From: Paraburkholderia sp. UYCP14C
GTDB taxonomy: Bacteria > Pseudomonadota > Gammaproteobacteria > Burkholderiales > Burkholderiaceae
Direction: 5' to 3'
DNA length: 64,000 bases
Assembly: GCF_004197395.1 (NCBI RefSeq)
Contig: NZ_SELS01000011.1
Location: 62,001-126,000, forward strand
Shown: one piece after another, positions 18,651 through 27,624 of the stretch
Layout of the letters: each line of letters opens with the position of its first letter
Numbering within the stretch: the first letter of the stretch is position 1
Notes under the pieces: generated by a model
What the model was told of the DNA's origin: nothing
Seen by the model: only the letters and a program-made list of their open reading frames with translations
Database searches by the model: none
Translations under genes and position numbers: made by a program

Positions 18651-20090
18651 ATGAGCAGCAGCGACACCCGCATCGCGCACGTCGGCTGGCTGCCGTACAT
18701 CGTCGCGGCCACCTTCTTCATGGAGTACCTCGACACCACGGTGATCGCCACCGCGCTGCCGCAGATGGCGCGTTCGTTCGACGTCGGCCCGAACAGCCTG
18801 AGCCTCGGCATGACCGCCTACATGCTCGCGCTCGCGATCTTCATCCCGGTGAGCGGCTGGGTCGCCGACCGTTGCGGCGCGCGCACCGTGTTCGTCAGTG
18901 CGATCGGCGTGTTCACGGTCGCGTCGATACTGTGCGGGCTGTCGCAGAACGTGCCCGAGTTCACGGCCGCGCGGCTGCTGCAAGGCATCGGCGGCGCGAT
19001 GATGGTGCCGGTCGGCCGTCTGATCGTGGTCCGCAGCACCGAGAAAGCCCGCCTGATGCAGGCGATCTCGACCATCACATGGCCCGCCATCGCGGCGCCG
19101 GTGATCGGGCCGCCGATCGGCGGCTTCATCACGACCTACGCGTCGTGGCGCTGGATCTTCCTGTTGAACGTGCCGTTCGGCCTCGCGGCGATCGCGGTCG
19201 CGCTCGCCATCGTGCCGAACCTGCGCGGCACCGAACGCAAGCCGCTCGACGTCGTCGGCCTGCTGCTGAGCGGCGTCGCGCTGACCGCGATCCTGTACGG
19301 CGCGGAGCTCGCGAGCCAGCCGGCCACCAACCCGTGGCTCGCGGTCTCGATCGTGGCGGGCGGTCTGCTGGTCGGCGTGGTCGCATTCCTGCACGCCAAG
19401 GGTCATCGGCATCCGCTCGTCGACGTGTCGACGCTGAAAGTGCCGACGTTCTCGGTGACGGTCGTCACCGGCTCGTTCACGCGCATCGGCATCGGCGCGG
19501 TGCCTTATTTGATGCCGCTTCTGTTCCAGGTCGGCTTCGGTCTGTCGGCGTTCCGCTCGGGCCTGCTGCTGCTCGCGAGCGCGCTCGGCAACCTCGGCAT
19601 GAAGGCGCTGACCACGCGCATCCTGCAGCGCTACGGCTTCCGAATGGTGTCGATCGTCGACGTGGCGGTGGCCGGCATTTTCATCATCGCGTGCGGGCTG
19701 CTGACGCCGAACGTGCCGCTCGTGCTCGTGCTCATCGTCGTGTTCGTGTACGGCGTGACGCGCTCGATGCAGTTTTCGACGCTCGCGACGCTCGCCTACG
19801 CCGACATCGCGCAGCCACAGATGAGCGCGGCGAGCACGCTGTGGAGTGCGGCCATGCAAATGTCGATCGGTCTGGGCATCGCGTTCGGCGCGGTGTCACT
19901 GCGTATCGCGGCACTGTTCAACGGCGAGACGAGCGGCCACGTGTTCACGCTCGACGATTTCCGTCTCGCGTTCCTGTTTGCCGGCGTGCTGACGCTGCTG
20001 TCGGTAGTCGGATACATGGGGCTCGCGCGCAATGCCGGCCAGAGTATCGGCGGGGGCTCGCGCGGCGGCGAGACCGCCGCGAAGAGCTAA
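18651..20090 (+). CDS. MFS transporter, DHA2 (EmrB/QacA-like) family
   Basis: Drug:proton antiporter-type membrane protein of 479 residues. Helix 1 carries FMEYLDTTVIATALPQMARSF, the motif D1-like LDTTVVNVALP pattern of DHA2 pumps; loop 2-3 has WVADRCGARTVF (motif A), and helix 5 has PVIGPPIGGFI (motif C of exporters). About 13-14 helices are visible. ATG at 18651 has GGGAG at suitable spacing. No adjacent EmrA-type adaptor or regulator is present, so specificity is unknown; the next gene, a GNAT protein, starts 40 bp downstream and may be co-transcribed. Confidence 0.88.
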   Translation: MSSSDTRIAHVGWLPYIVAATFFMEYLDTTVIATALPQMARSFDVGPNSLSLGMTAYMLALAIFIPVSGWVADRCGARTVFVSAIGVFTVASILCGLSQNVPEFTAARLLQGIGGAMMVPVGRLIVVRSTEKARLMQAISTITWPAIAAPVIGPPIGGFITTYASWRWIFLLNVPFGLAAIAVALAIVPNLRGTERKPLDVVGLLLSGVALTAILYGAELASQPATNPWLAVSIVAGGLLVGVVAFLHAKGHRHPLVDVSTLKVPTFSVTVVTGSFTRIGIGAVPYLMPLLFQVGFGLSAFRSGLLLLASALGNLGMKALTTRILQRYGFRMVSIVDVAVAGIFIIACGLLTPNVPLVLVLIVVFVYGVTRSMQFSTLATLAYADIAQPQMSAASTLWSAAMQMSIGLGIAFGAVSLRIAALFNGETSGHVFTLDDFRLAFLFAGVLTLLSVVGYMGLARNAGQSIGGGSRGGETAAKS

Positions 20091-20130
20091 CGGGCACACG
20101 CTACCGCTACGCGAACTAGGGAGACGCGCC

Positions 20131-20568
20131 GTGCAAGCAGGCGAACTGACGATTTCCAGTCGCAACGACGATCTCGACCTCGACATGGTCTATGCGTTCC
20201 TGTCGCGGGAAACGCCGTGGGCCAAGGACATGCCGCGGGCGACCTTCGAGCGGGCCGTCGCCGGTTCGCTGTGCTTCGGCGGCTTTGTCGACGGGCAGCA
20301 GATCGCGTTCGCGCGCCTCATCACCGACGCGGCGACCTTCGCTTACCTGTGCGACGTGTTCGTCCTGCCGGCGTATCGCGGCCGGGGGTATGCGTCGGCG
20401 TTGATGAAACACATCTTCGCGAGCCCGTCGCTCGCCAGCCTGCGCAGGGTCGTGCTGGTCACGACCGACGCGCATCACGTCTATGCGCCGCATGGGTTCA
20501 CGTCGCTCGCGAATCCCGAGCGGTATATGGAGCTGCACCGGCCGGACGTTTACCGAGCGGCCGACTAG
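20131..20568 (+). CDS. GNAT family N-acetyltransferase
   Basis: Acetyl-CoA-dependent acyltransferase of 145 residues. The fold is evident from the core beta strands (QQIAFARLITDAATFAYLCDVFVLPAYRGRGYASALM), with the acetyl-CoA loop as R-G-R-G-Y-A, and the C-terminal TTDAHHVYAPHGFTSL. This pattern occurs in small GNATs related to YjcF/ElaA-like proteins; the substrate is unknown. The GTG at 20131 is preferred because GGGAGA lies seven bases upstream and the frame before it overlaps the MFS gene. It probably belongs to the MFS transcription unit. Confidence 0.85.
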   Translation: MQAGELTISSRNDDLDLDMVYAFLSRETPWAKDMPRATFERAVAGSLCFGGFVDGQQIAFARLITDAATFAYLCDVFVLPAYRGRGYASALMKHIFASPSLASLRRVVLVTTDAHHVYAPHGFTSLANPERYMELHRPDVYRAAD

Positions 20569-20607
20569 GCGCCGTATCAGCACGCTTCCCACGCGCGAAA
20601 TTCAGTC

Positions 20608-21468
20608 TCAGCCGTACGCGCGCTCGCGCAGCCACTTCGTCATGATCCATTTGTCGCCGGCCAGCACCGGCGCGCCGCCGTGCAGGCTCGACGGATCGAG
20701 CTGGCGCTCACCGTTCATGTAGCGGAAATACACCGCGCCGCCCGCGCGCGCCGCGACCGACAGGCCCACCGCGGGAAACACCGTCTCGCCGCCGTCGGCG
20801 ACGTCGTTCAGATAGACGATCAGCGTCGCGACGCGTTGGCCGCCCTGCGCGGTGTGCACCGCGCTGCCCGGCTGATCGGGCGCGAAGAAATCGAAATGCG
20901 GGCTGTACTCGCCGCTCGTGTCGTAATGCAGCACCTGCAGGCCTTCGCCGTTTTCGAGCGGCCAGTTCGTCAGGCTCTCGATGCGCCGTTCGATTCGCGC
21001 AATCAACTCATCCTCGCCACGCCGATACCAGACGCCCTCGCTGGTGCGGTTGCGGATCACGTCCTCGTGGCCGGTCAGCGGATTGACCGTCGTCGAGCGA
21101 TTCAACCGATTCCGCGAGCGTTCGATCAGCTCGGCGCATTCGGCGACGGACAGCAGGTCGGCGAACACCACGAGTTGCGGACGCTCGCAGCGCAGCAGCA
21201 CGCGCACGTCGCGGTCGTCGGCGCGGATCAGGTTGCCGCGCGCGACCGGCGCGGCGTCGTATCGATAAGGCTGGGTGGCCGGATCGGCGACGCTGGCCGC
21301 CATGGCCGGGTCGGCCGAATGGTGGTCGAACGCATGGTGGACGGCAACGCGGGCGTCGCCGTCGGCAAAACCGGCCTGCACCATCGCGTCGATCATCGAG
21401 CCCGGCGTGCAGCCGCGCGCGACATTGCTGCTCAGCCACTCTTGCCAGGCGGCATCGACGACTCGCAT
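20608..21468 (-). CDS. 2OG-Fe(II) oxygenase, prolyl 4-hydroxylase type
   Basis: Iron- and 2-oxoglutarate-dependent dioxygenase of 286 residues. The double-stranded beta-helix core carries His191 and Asp193 (SPHFDFF), distal His263 (SLHGGAP) and 2-oxoglutarate-binding Lys273 (AGDKWIMTKWLR), the full P4H set. The N-terminal 80 residues resemble the accessory helical region of bacterial P4H-like proteins. Its protein substrate is unknown. ATG at 21468 has AAGGGAAG upstream; an in-frame codon nine residues earlier lacks support. Convergent with the GNAT gene and 90 bp downstream of the SnoaL-like gene on the same strand. Confidence 0.9.
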   Translation of the reverse strand: MRVVDAAWQEWLSSNVARGCTPGSMIDAMVQAGFADGDARVAVHHAFDHHSADPAMAASVADPATQPYRYDAAPVARGNLIRADDRDVRVLLRCERPQLVVFADLLSVAECAELIERSRNRLNRSTTVNPLTGHEDVIRNRTSEGVWYRRGEDELIARIERRIESLTNWPLENGEGLQVLHYDTSGEYSPHFDFFAPDQPGSAVHTAQGGQRVATLIVYLNDVADGGETVFPAVGLSVAARAGGAVYFRYMNGERQLDPSSLHGGAPVLAGDKWIMTKWLRERAYG

Positions 21469-21558
21469 AGCGCTTCCCTTGCGGCGGTCCGGCAACGAGT
21501 GCCGGCACGCCCGTGCTTCGATGATAGCTAGCGCGATGGGCGCGGCGCCCGCACGCGC

Positions 21559-22044
21559 CTACTCGCGCTCGCGCTGCAGTTGCCCGCGATAGTGCAGCAG
21601 GCCCCGGCGCGCCTGTTGCCTGAGCAGCCGCTGCACGAACGGCGACCAGCCGAACAGCGTGCCGCGCACGCCCATCGCCTGCCGCATCCACAGCCACAGA
21701 TCGAAGCGGTCACGATGCTCGACGATGAGCCCGTCGCGGAACACGAAACGAGCCTCGATCCGGTTCACGACGTCGCGCCCTGTCTGGACGAAACGGTAGC
21801 GCGCCACCCACTGCGCGCGACCGGTGCGGTCGTCCGCTTCGATGTCGCTGAAGGTCAGCGTGAAGTCCTGCGCATGCTTGACGAGCATGCGCCACATGTC
21901 GCGCACTTCGTCGCCGACCAGCTCGCCGAAGGCGGGGTCGCTGAAGACGACGTCGTCGGCATAACAGGCGACCATGGTCTCGGCGTCGCGTTGCTGGAAG
22001 GCGGTGTAGAAGCGTTCGATCAGCTCGGTGTTGGGATGGCTCAT
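21559..22044 (-). CDS. NTF2/SnoaL-like protein
   Basis: Cone-shaped alpha+beta protein of 161 residues; NTELIERFYTAFQQRDAETMVACYADDVVFSDPAFGEL is the classic SnoaL-like opening, followed by the strand-rich core to about residue 115. The last 45 residues (LFGWSPFVQRLLRQQARRGLLHYRGQ) form a basic helical tail. Members range from polyketide cyclases to ketosteroid-isomerase-like enzymes and binding proteins, so no reaction can be assigned. It may share a transcript with the 2OG oxygenase downstream. Confidence 0.82.
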   Translation of the reverse strand: MSHPNTELIERFYTAFQQRDAETMVACYADDVVFSDPAFGELVGDEVRDMWRMLVKHAQDFTLTFSDIEADDRTGRAQWVARYRFVQTGRDVVNRIEARFVFRDGLIVEHRDRFDLWLWMRQAMGVRGTLFGWSPFVQRLLRQQARRGLLHYRGQLQRERE

Positions 22045-22249
22045 TGATGTCGTATGGTGTATTGCGGGAGCGCGCGTGATGCACGCGCGGAGTCGCGCCG
22101 CGCTCCGGAAAAACAGCCCGCGCGCGGTAGGCGGCGGGCATGGCGCACACGATATAGGAAAACGGGGGAAATGGGGGCGCGGTGCGAGCCGGTGATGGCG
22201 TTAGTTTTCCCGCTGCACGATCGCCGCCGCACGATTCCGGCTTCCCGCT

Positions 22250-23827
22250 TCACCCTTCCGATACCGCGCCCGTCAACCGCACGACCTCCGTGCGCCCGGC
22301 CAGCCCCCACACCACCACCGCCACCGACGCCGCGACGAGCGCCGCCACGCCCAGCGCCGCCGCAAAACCCGCGGCGAAGCTTGCCTGCGCGGCCGCCGCC
22401 AGCGTCGCGCGTAGCGCAGGCGCCAGCGACACAGTGGCCTGCGCGGTGTCGCCCGCCATCACGCGCGACATGAAACCGGCATCGAGCGCGGCGCGCACGG
22501 CCGGCGTCAACGGCGTGGCCGCGACGAACGCTGCGCGCGTGTGCGCGGCCAGTACCGCGCCGAGCACGCCGACCGACGTGACGATCGCGGTAAAGCGTGT
22601 CGTCGTGCTGATACCCGAAGCCATCCCGGTCCGCTCCGGCGGCACGCACGCCATGATCGCCTTCTGGGTGTCGCCGTTCAGTATGCCCGCGCCGAGTCCG
22701 GTCACGAGCATGCCGCCCGCGACCCATGCGTAATGCGCGCCGCCGGCCGCGAGCGCGGTCAGCAGATTGCCGAGCGCGATCAGCACGAGGCCCGCGCTCA
22801 GCAGCAGCATCGGCGGAATTCGCCTGCCGAGCGCCGCGCCAACGTAGGGCCCCACGACCATCGCAAGCGCGAACGGCAGCATGCCGATGCCCGCGGCCAC
22901 CGCCGACAGGCCGAACGCGTTCTGCAGATACAGCGGCAGGAACGTCATCATCACTTGCGCGCACGCGGCATAGCCGAACATCGCGAGCACCGCGGCGACG
23001 AAACGCGGCTGGCGGAACAGCGCGAGATCGATCATCGGATGCGCGCGGCGCCGCTGCAGTTGCACGAACGCGCCGCCCAGCAGCGCGCAGACCGCGAGCC
23101 GCGCGCCGGTGGTCCAGCTCGCGAAGCCGTGCGACGGCGCGTCGATCAATGCCCAGATGCCGCTGGCGAGCGCGAGGCCGAATAACAGGCTGCCGGCGCC
23201 ATCGAGCGGACCGGGCGCGGGGTTGCGCGACTCGGCGAGCTCGCGCGACGCGCACCACCCAAGCACGCCGCACACCGGCAGATTGAGCAGAAAGATCCAG
23301 CGCCAGCCGAGCCATTGCGTGATCACGCCGCCAATCAGCGGCGCGATCGTCGTCGCGACGCCCATGCAGGTGCCCCACGCCGCCCACGCGCGCACGCGGG
23401 CGGGGCCGTCGTGAAAGGCGTTGGCGATGACCGCCAGCGCGGCCGTCAGCAGCATTGCGGCACCCACGCCTTTGACCGCGCGCGCCACGTTCAACACGAG
23501 CGCCGACGTCGCGAGCCCGCAACCAAGCGACGCCAGGCTGAACACCGCGAGCCCGACGAGCAGCATGCGCTTGCGGCCCACGCGATCGGCGAGCGCCCCC
23601 GCCGACAGCAGGCACGACGCGAACGCGACCATGTAGGCGCTGACGACCCATTCGACCTCGGCGAAGCTCGCGTGGAACGAGCGCGCGATCGACGGCAGCG
23701 ACACGGCGACCACGTTGGTATCGAGCACGATCAGCGCGCAGGTGGCCGACGCGATGGCCAGCACGAAAGCTGGACGGGCGGCGGGCGGTGGCGTTGCCGA
23801 CGCACCGCGGTGGCGGACAGATGACAT
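22250..23827 (-). CDS. MFS transporter, DHA2 family, 14-helix
   Basis: Probable drug or metabolite exporter of 525 residues. Diagnostic segments are LIVLDTNVVAVSLPSIARSF in helix 1, ADRVGRKRMLL (motif A), and TTIAPLIGGVITQWLGWRWIFLLNLP (motif C region plus the WRWIF segment of DHA2 pumps). An alanine-rich soluble loop near 440-490 precedes the last helix. It diverges from a LysR gene across 123 bp and is the likely target of that regulator. A 205-bp gap separates it from the SnoaL-like gene downstream. Confidence 0.88.
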   Translation of the reverse strand: MSSVRHRGASATPPPAARPAFVLAIASATCALIVLDTNVVAVSLPSIARSFHASFAEVEWVVSAYMVAFASCLLSAGALADRVGRKRMLLVGLAVFSLASLGCGLATSALVLNVARAVKGVGAAMLLTAALAVIANAFHDGPARVRAWAAWGTCMGVATTIAPLIGGVITQWLGWRWIFLLNLPVCGVLGWCASRELAESRNPAPGPLDGAGSLLFGLALASGIWALIDAPSHGFASWTTGARLAVCALLGGAFVQLQRRRAHPMIDLALFRQPRFVAAVLAMFGYAACAQVMMTFLPLYLQNAFGLSAVAAGIGMLPFALAMVVGPYVGAALGRRIPPMLLLSAGLVLIALGNLLTALAAGGAHYAWVAGGMLVTGLGAGILNGDTQKAIMACVPPERTGMASGISTTTRFTAIVTSVGVLGAVLAAHTRAAFVAATPLTPAVRAALDAGFMSRVMAGDTAQATVSLAPALRATLAAAAQASFAAGFAAALGVAALVAASVAVVVWGLAGRTEVVRLTGAVSEG

Positions 23828-23950
23828 AGGGACGGCTCGCGATAAAGCGAAGGACGGAGCGGAAGTGACGTCATCGTAACCGCCGTACTATTGCCTGTCA
23901 TTCACCTAAAATCACGGAATAATTAGCAATTCAATCAATACTGGAAAAGC

Positions 23951-24832
23951 ATGCGACAACTTGAACTGCGTCATATCCGTGCCTTCGTGTGCGTCGCTCA
24001 ACAGCTGCATTTCGCGCGCGCCGCCGACGAGCTCGGCATCGCCGCGCCGTCGCTGACGCGGCTGATTCAGGAGACCGAGCGGCTGCTCGGCGTGCGACTG
24101 TTCTATCGCACGAAGCGTTCGGTCGCGTTGAGCGCGGCGGGCAGCGCCTATCTCGCCGAAGCGCTGGTGGCGCTCGATCATCTCGAGCGCGCCGCGCAGC
24201 GCGCGTTGCTCGCCGGGCGCGGTGAAGTGGGACGCATCGAGGTCGGCTATGTGGCGTCGGCCGCGTACGCGGGCGTCTTGCAGAAAGCGGTCGGCGGCTT
24301 TCGCGGCACGCATGCGGGCGTCGAGGTATCGATCCGCGAAGTGCCGATGGACGAGGTCGCCGCGATGCTCGGCGACGGTCTGCTCGATGCGGCCTACGTG
24401 CGTCCGCCAATGCCGCTCGCGAACGGCATTCTGGCCACGACCGTGCATCGCGACCGTTTCGTGCTCGCGCTGCCGGCCGATTCGCCGCTCGCCGACTCAG
24501 CCAGCGTGCGGCCCGCGCAACTGCGCGACCAGTGTTTCGTGCTGCCCGAACAGGAGTCCGGCACCTTCGAAGTCGCGCGGCGCGGCCGTTTCCCGCCGCG
24601 GCTCGGCCCGCGGCCCGGCACGCTCGCGGCCGTGCTCGCCTGCGTGTCGCTCGGCGGTTACGTGTCGGTCGTGCCGCATACGCTCGCCGATTGCATCGCG
24701 CTGCCGGGCGTCGTCTACCGCGACATCGCCGGTCAGCCGATCGGGTCCGAAATCGCGCTCGCGTTTCGTCAGCACGAGCGAGCGCCGGCCGTCAAGGCGT
24801 TCCTGCGCTTCGCGCGTGGTGGTAAAGACTGA
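23951..24832 (+). CDS. LysR family transcriptional regulator
   Basis: LysR-type protein of 293 residues with N-terminal HTH (LRHIRAFVCVAQQLHFARAADELGIAAPSLTRLIQETERLLG) of the BenM/CatR-like branch and an effector domain from about 90. It diverges from the DHA2 exporter gene, the common arrangement in which the regulator controls the pump. ATG at 23951 follows GGAAAAGC. The intergenic 123 bp is AT-rich near the start but I could not fix a T-N11-A box with confidence. Confidence 0.88.
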   Translation: MRQLELRHIRAFVCVAQQLHFARAADELGIAAPSLTRLIQETERLLGVRLFYRTKRSVALSAAGSAYLAEALVALDHLERAAQRALLAGRGEVGRIEVGYVASAAYAGVLQKAVGGFRGTHAGVEVSIREVPMDEVAAMLGDGLLDAAYVRPPMPLANGILATTVHRDRFVLALPADSPLADSASVRPAQLRDQCFVLPEQESGTFEVARRGRFPPRLGPRPGTLAAVLACVSLGGYVSVVPHTLADCIALPGVVYRDIAGQPIGSEIALAFRQHERAPAVKAFLRFARGGKD

Positions 24833-24916
24833 GGCTGACTGCAGCGCCGCTACGTGCATCGAGGCCGGTGATAGCGAACGGTCGTCAGGTTTCGCATCCA
24901 CACAGCGGCGGCCTTT

Positions 24917-24940
24917 CGTTATATCCTCTCGGATATTACG
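24917..24940 (+). promoter_or_regulatory. ModE-box-like palindrome before the unknown gene
   Basis: Arms CGTTATATC (24917-24925) and GATATTACG (24932-24940) are separated by six bases; nine of ten pairs match if the inner bases are counted. The 9-N6-9 form matches the known Mo-box pattern (CGnTATATA-N6-TATATAACG) at 15 of 18 arm positions. It lies 54 bp before the GTG at 24995. Confidence 0.65.
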
Positions 24941-24994
24941 GTAGCGCTTGCCGACGAGCGGCGAAGTTCAACGAAGCAGCAGGAGCCATCAGCG

Positions 24995-25630
24995 GTGCGC
25001 AGTCGATCTACGTTGTCAATTCCGGGGCCACGCATGTCATCCGGCCAGAGCGAGGCCAACGAGATCTCGTCGGCGATCGTCGCGGTGAGGTCAGCCTCCG
25101 GGCGCGGCCGGGCCGAATCGATCCGCGACGTCGTCGACGCGTACCGGCGTCTGTACGGCAGCGTGCAGCGCTTCGTGACGATGCTGAGCGGCGACCAGAT
25201 GAGCTTCAAGTCGATCGGCACGTCGGGCTCGCATTCGCTGAACCAGTTGTTGTCGATGCTCGCGGAGCAGGCGCGCGCCACCGCGTTCACGCGACTACGC
25301 GAGCTAAAGATGACGATCGAGGAAGCGCAGCTTGCCGAGCCGTTGCGCGACACGATCTTCTCCGACGCGTTCAGCAATGACCCGCCCGCGTTGCGCCGGG
25401 TGGTCGCGGAACTCGAACGGCTCGACGCCGCGATGGTCGGGCTGTGCGTCAGGCACGTGCTCGAGCAGCATGCGCGGCCGTCCGGCGAAGCGGTCACGCC
25501 CATCACCCGCACCACGGGCCGGCGCGAACGGGAGGCTGTACGCCGTGCGCGACCGGCAGGCAGCGCCAGCGTGATCGCGGAACCGTCGAACGTACGCTCG
25601 CAGGCCACGCTCGCACGCTCCGCCGACTGA
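24995..25630 (+). CDS. uncharacterised protein behind a Mo-box-like site
   Basis: I do not recognise this family. The product is 211 residues, without signal peptide or membrane segment. The middle (about 40-165) looks folded and helical: IRDVVDAYRRLYGSVQRFV, SLNQLLSMLAEQARATAFTRL and PALRRVVAELERLDAAMVGLC. The last 45 residues are Arg/Ala-rich and probably disordered. GTG at 24995 has AGGAG nine bases upstream; ATG at 25034 is a possible alternative that removes 13 residues. It is followed by the DUF2325 gene on the same strand, which has a similar palindrome, and both face the modE-nifQ genes. A link to molybdenum is inferred from that context only. Confidence 0.7.
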   Translation: MRSRSTLSIPGPRMSSGQSEANEISSAIVAVRSASGRGRAESIRDVVDAYRRLYGSVQRFVTMLSGDQMSFKSIGTSGSHSLNQLLSMLAEQARATAFTRLRELKMTIEEAQLAEPLRDTIFSDAFSNDPPALRRVVAELERLDAAMVGLCVRHVLEQHARPSGEAVTPITRTTGRREREAVRRARPAGSASVIAEPSNVRSQATLARSAD

Positions 25631-25685
25631 TGCACTGATACACCGATTGCAAAAGCGCCGCCGAATGACCGCTGTTTGCGCGCAC

Positions 25686-25709
25686 CGTTATATCAACGCG
25701 AATACATCG
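25686..25709 (+). promoter_or_regulatory. ModE-box-like palindrome before the DUF2325 gene
   Basis: Left arm CGTTATATC (25686-25694) is identical to the left arm of the site at 24917; after six bases the right arm AATACATCG matches the TATATAACG consensus at 6 of 9 positions. It lies 76 bp before the chosen ATG at 25786. Confidence 0.55.
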
Positions 25710-25785
25710 ACGACGATGAACTTGCAGTGAACGGGTGCCGCGCACGCGTTCGGCACGACTGATACGAACCGGATTCGAGACCGAC

Positions 25786-27132
25786 ATGCAAACGCCCCCG
25801 TTTCCTCTGGCTCAGCCTCAGCGCATCAAGCTATCCGGCGACGAACTGGCGAGCACCGGCATCCGCGCGCCGCACGACGCGTGCTGCTCGCCAGTCAATG
25901 CAGCGCCGGCGAACGTCAGACGACGCACGCGTCTGGCCGAACTGGACTGTCATCTGCACTGCTCGATCATCGGCACCTGTCTGAGCACGCACGAATTGCG
26001 CAAGCTGGTGCCGAAATTTGCCGACCTCGATCGCCACGACTCGACCGACCTCCAGATCCACCACACGGCGGTTGAACTCGCGATCGCCGGCGGCCCGGGT
26101 GCGAAGGCGCTGCACAAGCTGCTCGACGAACGCTATGCAATCGCGATCCGCCGCTTCGACAACGCCGCCGACGATACCGAGCTACTGAAGCTATGGGACG
26201 AAGCGCTCAAGAACGGCGACATCCCGCCCGCTTACTGGGCGCTGATGACCCATCCGCTCGCAACGATGCCAGTCCGCCAGCAGGCGTTCGGCGACTTGCA
26301 CATGCTGTCGCATCTGGTCGGCGCGGCCAATCGCGCGGACATACGCCGGCTCGTTGCGCTGGAGGAAGAAAACGCCGCGCTGAAGGAGAAAATCGAGCGC
26401 CAACAAAGCCGCATGCAACATCTATGCATCGAGCGCGATGCGTCGATCGCGGCGCTCAACGAACAGATCGCGCGACTGCAAGCAAACCCGTTGCCCGCTG
26501 ACACCATCGGCCTCGAAGCCCAGACGCAGCAACTGCGCGAGTGGCTCGCCGTCGCCGATCAACGCGTGGCGCTGCATACGAGCCGGCGCGAGGCGGCCGA
26601 GCAACGTATGCAGCAGGAACAGGACGCGGCTGTGGCGCTGCGTCACAGCCGCGATCAGGCGCTTGCGCTGCTCAAGCTCGTGCAAAGCGAATGCGATGCG
26701 CTCGAACGTGCGACCGTCGAGGCCGCCGATGCCGCGAACGCCACCGGCCCGCGCCGCGCGAGCCTCGTCGGCGTGCAGGGCAAACGGATCATTTACGTGG
26801 GCGGACGGCCCGGTTCCAATGCCGCGCTCAAGCGGCTCGTCGATGCGGCCGGCGGCGAACTGGTCGTGCATGACGGCGGCATCGAGGATCGCAAGGGGCT
26901 GTTGGCCGCCGCGCTGCCGGGCGCGGATATCGTCGTGTTTCCGGTTGATTGCGTCGATCACGATTCGATGTCCACGCTGAAGCGGATCTGCGAGCGTCAT
27001 GAAATCGACTATCACCCGCTGCGCACGGCGAGCGTCGCGAGCTTCGTCGAGTTGATCGCGCGGCTGCATCCCGAGCACGTCGCGCAGCTTCGCAATCCGC
27101 CGCCTTCGGCGTTCTGTTTGCGGCACGGCTGA
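25786..27132 (+). CDS. DUF2325 domain-containing protein with Cys/His N-terminus
   Basis: Protein of 448 residues. A folded N-terminal region (about 45-190) carries a compact Cys/His cluster, Cys55, His56, His58, Cys59 and Cys65 (LDCHLHCSIIGTC), suggesting metal or Fe-S binding. A coiled coil spans about 190-320 (EEENAALKEKIERQQ onward). The C-terminal 345-440 part is the DUF2325 fold (GKRIIYVGGRPGSNAALKRLV, GADIVVFPVDCVDHDSM). DUF2325 has no established function. ATG at 25786 is the likely start; a GTG at 25735 would add 17 residues. It is preceded by a Mo-box-like site and convergent with the modE-type gene, so a role in molybdenum or nitrogenase-related metabolism is plausible but inferred. 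Confidence 0.82.
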   Translation: MQTPPFPLAQPQRIKLSGDELASTGIRAPHDACCSPVNAAPANVRRRTRLAELDCHLHCSIIGTCLSTHELRKLVPKFADLDRHDSTDLQIHHTAVELAIAGGPGAKALHKLLDERYAIAIRRFDNAADDTELLKLWDEALKNGDIPPAYWALMTHPLATMPVRQQAFGDLHMLSHLVGAANRADIRRLVALEEENAALKEKIERQQSRMQHLCIERDASIAALNEQIARLQANPLPADTIGLEAQTQQLREWLAVADQRVALHTSRREAAEQRMQQEQDAAVALRHSRDQALALLKLVQSECDALERATVEAADAANATGPRRASLVGVQGKRIIYVGGRPGSNAALKRLVDAAGGELVVHDGGIEDRKGLLAAALPGADIVVFPVDCVDHDSMSTLKRICERHEIDYHPLRTASVASFVELIARLHPEHVAQLRNPPPSAFCLRHG

Positions 27133-27165
27133 ACGCGCCTGTCTCTCAGGCGTGAACGAAGCCCT

Positions 27166-27573
27166 TCACGGGCGAATCAGTTTCATCAGCTCGGCGATCT
27201 GCTTCGCGCAGCTTCGCCGCGCCTCTTCCTCGACGTCGCGATACAGGCGGATGATGGTTTCGCCGACCGGCGTCAGCGTGCAGCCGCCGCCGCTCTGACC
27301 ACCCTGCTCCGAATGCGTGGCCGGCGACTTCAGCGAGCGGTTCAGCTCGTCGATCAACAGCCACGCGCGCCGGTACGACATGTCGAGACTGCGTGCCGCC
27401 GCCGAGATCGAACCATGTTCGCGCACCGCTTCGAGCAGATCGACCTTGCCTGGCCCGAGTGCAACCGCATCGCCGTTGCGGATGCGCATTCTGAAGCGCA
27501 CTTCGGGACGCGTCTTCGTGGACTTCGTCGCCGTAGCGGCTCTGGTTTTCGCGGGTTTTACGGTGTCGGTCAT
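27166..27573 (-). CDS. modE: ModE-type winged-helix regulator lacking the molybdate-binding domains
   Basis: DNA-binding protein of 135 residues made only of the ModE N-terminal domain: VDLLEAVREHGSISAAARSL, MSYRRAWLLIDELNRSL and the glycine-rich wing GGQSGGGCTLTPVGETIIRLY. Classical ModE is about 260 residues with two C-terminal MoP domains that bind molybdate; these are missing, so how it senses metal is unclear. A Lys/Thr-rich tail of about 25 residues precedes the domain. ATG at 27573 is chosen; an ATG four codons upstream (27585) is equally possible and neither has a clear ribosome-binding site. It follows nifQ after 51 bp and is convergent with the DUF2325 gene. Confidence 0.85.
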   Translation of the reverse strand: MTDTVKPAKTRAATATKSTKTRPEVRFRMRIRNGDAVALGPGKVDLLEAVREHGSISAAARSLDMSYRRAWLLIDELNRSLKSPATHSEQGGQSGGGCTLTPVGETIIRLYRDVEEEARRSCAKQIAELMKLIRP

Positions 27574-27624
27574 GCGCGCAAGCATACACGAACGGTTTCG
27601 CGGCGCCACCTCCCGGGATGCGCG

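Noticed and set aside
22041-23651. Second minus-strand frame overlapping the DHA2 exporter
   Set aside because: Out of phase with the exporter, no membrane helices or family pattern.
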